Positions 1-4,134 of a stretch of DNA of 8,363 nucleotides are shown piece after piece (positions within the stretch are counted from its first letter, which is position 1; each line of letters opens with the position of its first letter). This DNA comes from Thermoplasmatota archaeon. Lineage in GTDB: Archaea; Thermoplasmatota; Thermoplasmata; Thermoplasmatales; Thermoplasmataceae. The stretch covers positions 1-8,363 of the forward strand of contig JAMCUD010000012.1 of the NCBI GenBank assembly GCA_023379355.1. Reading direction: 5' to 3'. The notes beneath the pieces are model-generated. The model had not been told where the DNA came from. It searched no databases and was given only the letters and a program-made list of their open reading frames with translations. A program made the translations under genes and the position numbers.

Positions 1-1024
1 CTGCCTTTTTATAATAGTTTATGAGCACACTGTCGGATATCCTCCTGTATATGTAGACAATTGGCTGCCATGAAAGATCGGAATAGAGCCCGTTGACTCT
101 TCCTATGGTCATTTCAATTTCCTCTTTGAGGTCCATATACTGCTTAACGGATGTTCTGCTGGGCGTCACAATCATCACGTAGACAAACTTCTCCCTGGAC
201 TTCGGGTACCGTTTTATTAAATCCTCAATTGCAATAATTCTGTTTATCATCCCCTTTGTATAATCCAGCCGGTCTACCGAGAATATCAGTTTTTTTCCCT
301 TCAATGGCTTTAGGGGCAGATTGTTCAGTGATGATAAGGAATAGTAACTGTAATCTATCCCAAGAGAAAACACGAAGGTCTTGGTCATATAGTGCGGATC
401 GTCTCCAAGGAGTCTCCTTACAGACTCCCTGAAGTTCATTTCGTAAATTTCTGTGTGAAAGGTGATCATATCGGCCTTGGTGAGGCTCTCAAGGAGTAAT
501 TTTGCCTCAGGGAGTATGGAATAGAATTCACTGGCGACCCAGGGAATGTGCCATGTAAAGATTATGAGGTTGCTGCACCCCATCTCACGGAGTATTCCAG
601 GGACCATCATCAATTGGTAGTCATGTATCCAGATAATGGTTTCACGGCCTGCAAACTTCATGATTCTTTCCGCAAATTTCCTGTTTACCTCCTCATATTT
701 CTTGAACCCTGTCGGGCTCAGCTTCATCTGATCCCGGAAGTAATGGAAAAGCGGCCACAGTGAGCCGTTTGCAAATTCCTCATAGAATCCTTTTCTATCC
801 CGGATATCGAGTATAATCCTGGAAATGTGGTAGCCTTCGTAATCTTCATTTATATAGTCATGATCTGCATTTCCGTCTCCCCAGGCGATCCAGGTCCCTC
901 CCTCCTGCATCATAAGTCTTCTGAGGGCGGTGACAACCCCTCCAACATTCTTGTTTATGACCTCCTTCCCATTTGCAATCTCATGGCTTATGGGGGCCCG
1001 GCTTGTCACCACGAGATATTTCAT
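1..1024 (-). CDS. otsA: Trehalose-6-phosphate synthase, GT20 family (3' end truncated by window)
   Basis: My reverse-strand translation gives 341 residues with no stop before the window edge. E. coli OtsA is about 474 residues, so roughly a quarter is missing. GT20 enzymes transfer glucose from a nucleotide sugar to glucose-6-phosphate in the cytoplasm, making trehalose-6-phosphate. Family landmarks appear in order: MKYLVVTSRAPI with Arg9 at the position of OtsA Arg9; GGVVTAL (28-34); Tyr81 and Trp90 in NGSLWPLFHYF, with the same spacing as OtsA Tyr76/Trp85; WIHDYQL (132-138) with Asp135; WHIPW (158-162) with His159; ADMITFHT (184-191); and VDRLDYTKG (250-258) with Arg252 and Lys257 matching OtsA Arg262/Lys267. 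I chose the ATG at 1024 because it puts Arg9 in register and lies about 25 nt from a TATA box; an in-frame ATG at 1042 would sit almost inside that box. The loop reads TWHIPW rather than the bacterial LHIPFP. Another phosphorylated acceptor cannot be excluded. A phosphatase gene (otsB) may lie further left, outside the window. Confidence 0.93.
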   Translation of the reverse strand, partial: MKYLVVTSRAPISHEIANGKEVINKNVGGVVTALRRLMMQEGGTWIAWGDGNADHDYINEDYEGYHISRIILDIRDRKGFYEEFANGSLWPLFHYFRDQMKLSPTGFKKYEEVNRKFAERIMKFAGRETIIWIHDYQLMMVPGILREMGCSNLIIFTWHIPWVASEFYSILPEAKLLLESLTKADMITFHTEIYEMNFRESVRRLLGDDPHYMTKTFVFSLGIDYSYYSLSSLNNLPLKPLKGKKLIFSVDRLDYTKGMINRIIAIEDLIKRYPKSREKFVYVMIVTPSRTSVKQYMDLKEEIEMTIGRVNGLYSDLSWQPIVYIYRRISDSVLINYYKKA

Positions 1025-1043
1025 AAGAACAAATATGGACATG

Positions 1044-1053
1044 ATATATAATT
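1044..1053 (-). promoter_or_regulatory. TATA element of otsA (leaderless promoter)
   Basis: On the minus strand an AATTATATAT stretch is centred about 25 nt before the ATG at 1024, the usual archaeal TATA-to-start distance. There is no Shine-Dalgarno sequence in the short interval, so the transcript is probably leaderless. The TATATA core is nearly symmetrical and could in principle also be read toward the 5S gene. Confidence 0.6.
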
Positions 1054-1064
1054 CTTCAGAATTA
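1049..1064. repeat. 16-bp palindrome overlapping the upstream edge of the otsA TATA box
   Basis: The sequence TAATTCTTCAGAATTA has two 7-nt arms that are perfect reverse complements around a TC centre. It overlaps the upstream flank of the otsA TATA box, where the BRE should be. That position would suit a repressor or activator site, but AT-rich palindromes also arise by chance and only one copy is seen. Confidence 0.4.
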
Positions 1065-1080
1065 AGGCTCAATTCAAAGC

Positions 1081-1106
1081 GCCCTACTGATGTGATTCAG
1101 TCGGGC
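1081..1106. repeat. Inverted repeat / potential hairpin between the otsA and 5S promoters
   Basis: The arms GCCCTACTGA (1081-1090) and TCAGTCGGGC (1097-1106) are complementary at nine of ten positions around a 6-nt TGTGAT loop. No T-tract follows on either strand, so it is not an ordinary intrinsic terminator. It does not resemble a complete C/D-box RNA: TGATGTG only loosely resembles a C box and no paired D box is evident. Function unknown. Confidence 0.5.
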
Positions 1107-1146
1107 AGGATAAGAATCAGCAAAGACGGTGGGTGCAAACCAAAAT

Positions 1147-1155
1147 CTTAAATAA
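1147..1155 (+). promoter_or_regulatory. TATA/BRE promoter of the 5S rRNA gene
   Basis: CTTAAATAA is preceded by a purine-rich CAAAAT suitable for a BRE. Its centre at 1151 lies 25 nt before 1176, where the 5S terminal helix begins. That agreement between TATA spacing and RNA structure indicates that the 5S RNA has its own promoter and starts at or very near its mature 5' end. Confidence 0.8.
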
Positions 1156-1175
1156 AGTTGTACAATCAGTGGTAC

Positions 1176-1294
1176 GTGACGGCTTGAGCGTCAAGGTCAC
1201 ACCCGGTCTCATTCCGAACCCGACGGTAAAGCTTGGCGCAGGTCGTATGTGTACTGTCTTCCGCGAGGGGACGGAAAGTGCGACTGGCTGTCAT
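1176..1294 (+). rRNA. rrf: 5S ribosomal RNA, stand-alone gene
   Basis: The RNA of the large-subunit central protuberance, about 119 nt here. It contains the conserved core CACACCCGGTCTCATTCCGA followed by ACCCGACGG and AAGC. Three pairings support the fold: helix I pairs 1176-1183 (GTGACGGC) with 1287-1294 (GCTGTCAT); helix II pairs 1188-1195 (GCGTCAAG) with 1232-1239 (CTTGGCGC); and the third-arm stem pairs 1242-1248 (GTCGTAT) with 1278-1284 (GTGCGAC), enclosing the hairpin with CCGCGAGGGG. Arrangement and sequence resemble what I recall of Thermoplasma 5S RNA. No 23S gene or tRNA precedes it; it has its own TATA box and a following T-run. Exact ends may differ by one to three bases. Confidence 0.94.
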
Positions 1295-1298
1295 TTTT
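1294..1298 (+). terminator. T-run terminator of the 5S rRNA
   Basis: Five consecutive T residues begin at the last paired base of 5S helix I. Archaeal RNA polymerase terminates at short T-runs without needing a hairpin, so this is the likely 3' end of the 5S transcript. Only 23 nt separate it from the stop codon of the converging trpS. Confidence 0.6.
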
Positions 1299-1321
1299 AA
1301 TTCTTCATTATCTGTGCGTTG

Positions 1322-2473
1322 TCACTTTGTAAAACTTCTCGAAATCCTTTCTTCAGTGAACATGAATTCTTCTATGCTGTCCTTGACAGAATTTCTTTGC
1401 TCATTAAGATGCTGCAGTACCTCATTGATCTTCATAGCGACCATCTCTTTGAGCTCACCCGAGAGTAACTCTCCATCCCGGTACTCTTGCTTTACCCTAG
1501 AAACCTTACCACCATCTTTCTCCAGAAGCCGATATACATTGAATGAGAAGTCAATGTCGGGGTTTGCCCCATATTTTCTTTGTTCCTCAGCTGTGTCTCT
1601 ACCGCCGGAAAACGCGTATTTCATTAATTTCCTCCTCACAGTTTTCGGAGGATCATCGAGAAATATCCCACTGTTTGGATCAGAGGACGACATCTTGCCG
1701 CTGCCCTGCATGGAAGGCAGGAATTTTGAAATTATGGACGATGGCTTCAAGTATCCGAGCTTTGGCAGAACATCTCTGGACACCTTAAAGTGCGGATCCT
1801 GATCAATTGCGTGGGGTATGAGGCATCTAACGTTTCTTCCAAGTATGGAACTGACAAGAAATGCAGGTACGGACTGAATACTCGTGAAAAAATATTTCCC
1901 GACATTGTCGCTGTCTGTGAAACCAAAAACCGATCTTGAAAGTGAGATATTTATGTTTCTTGAGACCTCTACAGCCCTCCTGTAGAGTGTAGAACCATTA
2001 AGGGAATCAATCAGGATATGAGTTCTCCGCGGTTCAAACCCCAGGCTCAGAATATCCAGGATGTTATCTCTTGTGGCTATACTCAGATCCTCCCAAGCAA
2101 TATCACGGAAGAGGAATTTCTCGTCATCAGTTATCTGTATGATCAGATTTGCATTAAATGACTTCTGGAGCCATCTTGTAAACATGAATGGAAGAAGATG
2201 GCCCAAGTGCATTTTCCCGGAAGGTCCCCTTCCTGTGTAAAGATAAAAATCCCTGCCGGCAGAAATATCATCAAGAACCAGATCAAGGTCCCTGTGGGCA
2301 AAGAAGACCTCCTGATCAAGGAAACGGCTCTTTCCACCCGCTAGCCCCTCTATCCTCGATCTCAGTTCTGGGTTTATTATTCTGGCTCCGAATTCGGTTG
2401 CAATTCGCAGGTAATCAGCTTCCCTGAATTCACCGGAAACATCCCATGGAGTTACTTCTGGTTCTTCATTCAA
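1322..2473 (-). CDS. trpS: Tryptophanyl-tRNA synthetase (TTG start)
   Basis: A class I aminoacyl-tRNA synthetase of 383 residues, in the usual range for the archaeal/eukaryotic TrpRS type; it charges tRNA-Trp using ATP in the cytoplasm. Seen in order: VTPWDVSGE near the N-terminus, typical of archaeal TrpRS; the HIGH-equivalent GPSGKMHLGH (83-92); QITDDEKFLF (113-122); HAIDQDPHF (221-229); and the KMSKS-equivalent GKMSSSDPNS (259-268). No ATG is available in frame before Met88, inside the HIGH motif, and an in-frame TAG lies nine bases upstream of the TTG at 2473, so TTG is the only plausible start. A TATA box about 27 nt upstream of that TTG and the absence of a Shine-Dalgarno sequence suggest a leaderless mRNA. 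It lies 28 nt downstream of mtnA on the same strand, so readthrough is also possible. No T-run follows the stop before the 5S gene. Confidence 0.96.
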   Translation of the reverse strand: MNEEPEVTPWDVSGEFREADYLRIATEFGARIINPELRSRIEGLAGGKSRFLDQEVFFAHRDLDLVLDDISAGRDFYLYTGRGPSGKMHLGHLLPFMFTRWLQKSFNANLIIQITDDEKFLFRDIAWEDLSIATRDNILDILSLGFEPRRTHILIDSLNGSTLYRRAVEVSRNINISLSRSVFGFTDSDNVGKYFFTSIQSVPAFLVSSILGRNVRCLIPHAIDQDPHFKVSRDVLPKLGYLKPSSIISKFLPSMQGSGKMSSSDPNSGIFLDDPPKTVRRKLMKYAFSGGRDTAEEQRKYGANPDIDFSFNVYRLLEKDGGKVSRVKQEYRDGELLSGELKEMVAMKINEVLQHLNEQRNSVKDSIEEFMFTEERISRSFTK

Positions 2474-2494
2474 CGGTCTCTAATTGGTATTCGC

Positions 2495-2510
2495 CTTATA
2501 TTTATTTCAC
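2495..2510 (-). promoter_or_regulatory. BRE/TATA promoter of trpS, overlapping the mtnA stop codon
   Basis: On the minus strand GTGAAATAAATATAAG has a BRE-like GAAAT and a TATA core (2503-2496) centred about 27 nt before the TTG at 2473. The same bases encode the last mtnA codons GTG AAA and its TAA stop (2504-2502). Thirteen of its bases, TGAAATAAATATA, recur exactly in the mtnA promoter at nearly the same distance from the start codon. Confidence 0.75.
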
Positions 2511-3539
2511 TGATCTCGCGGTTGCTTTCATGAAAATGTCCCTCTCCATGAGTCTGTTCAGTCTGGAAAGTTCCTCCGGCTTAAATATTCCATATTCAGT
2601 GATAAAGCCAGTTACATACCTCGCAGGAGTTACATCGAACGCAGGGTTCAATGCGGTGCTGTTCATGGGGCCAAGCCTTTCTTTCTCAATGTATAGAACT
2701 TCATCTGGTGATCTTTCCTCTATGGGTATCTGATCTCCTCCGGATAGGGAGAAGTCAAAGGTGCTTCCTGGGGCGGCCACGTAAAAAGGGATCCTGTTCT
2801 CCTTCGCAAGGACGGCTTTCTCGTATGTTCCGATCTTGTTGGCAAAGTCTCCGGAAGCAGTAATTCTGTCGGCACCGACTATTGCTAGATCTACCTTACC
2901 TGCCTTCATGTAATGTCCGGCTGCATTGTCAGCTATTATGGCATGTTCGATCCCTTCCTGCCCAAGTTCCCATGCAGTGAGTCTTGCCCCCTGCAATCTA
3001 GGCCTGGTTTCGTCAACAAAAACGAATATCTTCTTGCCCTCGTTGTGTGCAATTCTCATAGGGGCCAGAGCAGTTCCCCAATCGACAACAGCAAGTGCAC
3101 CAGCATTGCAGTGCGTGAGGATTCTTGAGTTATTTCCAATAAGTTCATTTCCATATTCACCGATCTTCTTGCATCTGCTGCTAATCTCATTTGAGTATCT
3201 TCGTGCAGCACTCTCCTGGAAGGAATTTTCGGACATATAGTCTATTGCTTTGAAGAGATCATATGCAGTTGGTCTGGTAGAACCTATCTTCCTGACTGCA
3301 GCATCCATGTCCTCTCCATTGTTCTTTGCCATAGCAAGACCATATGCGGCAGTAACTCCGATGGCAGGAGCTCCTCTTACGAGCATGTCCTTAATAGCCA
3401 GTGCAATGTCATCGCTGTTTCGTGCTTCAAAGAATTCAACCTTTTCAGGGAGCTTCCTCTGATCTATCAGCCTGACGGTTCCATTCTCCATCCAGACAGC
3501 AAACAGGTGTCTCATTTCCCCGTCTATGTTCATCTTCAT
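2502..3539 (-). CDS. mtnA: S-methyl-5-thioribose-1-phosphate isomerase (MtnA; eIF2B-like superfamily)
   Basis: 345 residues, close to the family's usual length. MtnA converts 5-methylthioribose-1-phosphate (made from methylthioadenosine by a phosphorylase) to methylthioribulose-1-phosphate. Seen: an N-terminal VRLIDQRKLP segment typical of MtnA; RGAPAIG (55-61); THCNAG (142-147) with Cys144 at the place of the catalytic cysteine; DETRPRLQGARLTAWEL (176-192); VGADRI (221-226) with Asp224 at the place of the catalytic aspartate; NKIGTY (234-239); and NPAFDVTP (298-305). Ribose-1,5-bisphosphate isomerase is a close relative sharing the Cys/Asp pair, but the complete N-terminal MtnA region favours MtnA. 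Initiation factor eIF2B subunits are more distant. The ATG at 3539 fits a leaderless transcript from a TATA box about 26 nt upstream; an ATG at 3533 is possible. No other salvage genes are in the window. Confidence 0.9.
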   Translation of the reverse strand: MKMNIDGEMRHLFAVWMENGTVRLIDQRKLPEKVEFFEARNSDDIALAIKDMLVRGAPAIGVTAAYGLAMAKNNGEDMDAAVRKIGSTRPTAYDLFKAIDYMSENSFQESAARRYSNEISSRCKKIGEYGNELIGNNSRILTHCNAGALAVVDWGTALAPMRIAHNEGKKIFVFVDETRPRLQGARLTAWELGQEGIEHAIIADNAAGHYMKAGKVDLAIVGADRITASGDFANKIGTYEKAVLAKENRIPFYVAAPGSTFDFSLSGGDQIPIEERSPDEVLYIEKERLGPMNSTALNPAFDVTPARYVTGFITEYGIFKPEELSRLNRLMERDIFMKATARSVK

Positions 3540-3560
3540 GGCTGGTTATTTCGGCAACCA

Positions 3561-3574
3561 ATATATTTATTTCA
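3561..3574 (-). promoter_or_regulatory. BRE/TATA promoter of mtnA
   Basis: On the minus strand TGAAATAAATATAT combines a BRE-like GAAAT and a TATA core (3568-3561) centred about 26 nt before the ATG at 3539. No Shine-Dalgarno sequence lies between, consistent with a leaderless mRNA. Its first 13 bases match the trpS promoter exactly. Confidence 0.78.
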
Positions 3575-3740
3575 TAATGAGTTATTTTATGTATTATCCA
3601 GTCAGGATTAAGACAAATGCCAACAGGAGGAGAATCTTCCTATTAAGCCTCGCTCCATTTGAGAATTTCGTGCATTTACATCAGGCTCATAATATTTTAA
3701 TATCCCTGGTTTTCACATCTCTTCCTTTTTTTCCCTAACT
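3575..3740. other. Intergenic stretch between the mtnA and tRNA-Lys promoters
   Basis: I see no gene here. A short plus-strand frame (3526-3738) starts inside mtnA, has no recognisable domain and is probably chance. The stretch holds an AT-rich near-palindrome around 3690-3703 (AATATTTTAATAT), which could act as a TATA box on either strand, and a seven-T tract at 3726-3732 that could stop plus-strand transcription before the tRNA promoter. Confidence 0.4.
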
Positions 3741-3748
3741 TTTATTAA
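3741..3748 (+). promoter_or_regulatory. Candidate TATA box of tRNA-Lys (and probably of the rpo cluster)
   Basis: TTTATTAA is centred about 26 nt before 3771, giving a predicted transcript start roughly 12 nt ahead of the tRNA 5' end, a length RNase P would trim. It is the last clear AT-rich TATA-like element before rpoH, apart from a TTTTAA inside the tRNA anticodon loop. Confidence 0.55.
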
Positions 3749-3782
3749 CGTAGTTACAATGGGAAGGGGCATCAAGAATAAT

Positions 3783-3856
3783 GGGCCCGTAGCTCAGCCA
3801 GGTAGAGCATCTGGCTTTTAACCAGGTGGTCGAGGGTTCGAACCCCTCCGGGCCCG
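3783..3856 (+). tRNA. tRNA-Lys (anticodon UUU)
   Basis: A full cloverleaf of 74 nt without encoded CCA. Acceptor GGGCCCG (3783-3789) pairs with CGGGCCC (3849-3855), with discriminator G3856. The D stem is GCTC/GAGC (3792-3795/3805-3808). The anticodon stem is TCTGG/CCAGG (3810-3814/3822-3826), closing with one T-G pair, and the loop CTTTTAA carries anticodon TTT at 3817-3819. The variable region is TGGTC. The T arm is GAGGG-TTCGAAC-CCCTC (3832-3848). There is no intron. The rpoH start codon is only 14 nt beyond the 3' end, so co-transcription is likely and tRNA 3' processing would create the mRNA 5' end. Confidence 0.97.
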
Positions 3857-3859
3857 TGA

Positions 3860-3865
3860 GAGGTG
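3860..3865 (+). promoter_or_regulatory. Shine-Dalgarno sequence of rpoH in the 14-nt tRNA/rpoH spacer
   Basis: GAGGTG matches the archaeal ribosome-binding consensus and sits 5 nt before the ATG at 3871. It fixes the start at 3871 rather than at in-frame codons overlapping the tRNA. The site lies wholly within the bases left after tRNA 3' end cleavage. Confidence 0.8.
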
Positions 3866-3870
3866 TCAAT

Positions 3871-4134
3871 ATGGCCAGGCTTAATGTGCTGCAGCATGAA
3901 CTTGTACCAGAGCATCATTTAATAAAGAAGAGTGAAGAGGATAAGGTTTTAAAGGAGTTGGGAATAGCTAAAGACCTGTTGCCCAGGATTAGCAGGAGTG
4001 ACCCAGCTATAAAGGCCTTAGAGGAGATTCATGGACCTCTTGAGGGAGGTACTGTCATCAAGATTGTAAGGAAGAGCCCTACATTGGGTTATTCAGAGTA
4101 TTACCGGGTAATTACCAGTGAGGTTTTTAGATGA
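3871..4134 (+). CDS. rpoH: DNA-directed RNA polymerase subunit H (RpoH/Rpb5-like)
   Basis: An 87-residue protein, typical for archaeal subunit H, which corresponds to the C-terminal domain of eukaryotic Rpb5 and forms part of the polymerase jaw/assembly surface. Recognisable segments are [13 protein letters not shown] near the N-terminus, [16 protein letters not shown] in the middle, and [19 protein letters not shown] near the C-terminus. The ATG at 3871 is chosen because the family begins close to this point, it has a Shine-Dalgarno sequence 5 nt upstream, and longer in-frame versions would start inside the tRNA. Its TGA overlaps the rpoB ATG (ATGA), showing translational coupling. The tRNA-Lys gene ends 14 nt upstream and no separate strong promoter is visible. 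Confidence 0.96.
   Translation: MARLNVLQHELVPEHHLIKKSEEDKVLKELGIAKDLLPRISRSDPAIKALEEIHGPLEGGTVIKIVRKSPTLGYSEYYRVITSEVFR
4120..4124 (+). promoter_or_regulatory. Shine-Dalgarno sequence of rpoB within rpoH
   Basis: GAGGT lies inside the last codons of rpoH, 6 nt before the rpoB ATG at 4131. With the ATGA overlap it supports coupled translation and this start codon. Confidence 0.65.

Noticed and set aside
1025..1042. Upstream ATG start for otsA at 1042 (adds MSIFVL)
   Set aside because: It lies almost within the TATA element and shifts the catalytic Arg9 out of register with OtsA; the ATG at 1024 fits both promoter spacing and family. It is not strictly excluded.
1081..1140. C/D-box RNA suggested by TGATGTGA near the hairpin
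   Set aside because: The C-box match is imperfect, no convincing D or C'/D' boxes follow at the right spacing, and the match overlaps a better explained hairpin.
548..1151. Short plus-strand frames across the otsA region
   Set aside because: The opposite strand encodes a continuous GT20 protein with all expected catalytic-site residues, so these are antisense shadows.
1233..1802. 189-codon plus-strand open frame
   Set aside because: It begins inside the 5S rRNA and runs antisense to trpS. The composition reads as a mirror of the synthetase, with no domain and no promoter of its own.
3526..3738. 70-codon plus-strand frame with a hydrophobic look
   Set aside because: It starts inside the 5' end of mtnA on the opposite strand, spans the mtnA promoter, and has no ribosome-binding site or recognisable domain.
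3826..3870. N-terminal extension of rpoH starting within the tRNA
   Set aside because: The added residues would be encoded by tRNA sequence. The Shine-Dalgarno site at 3860-3865 and the family length both support the ATG at 3871.
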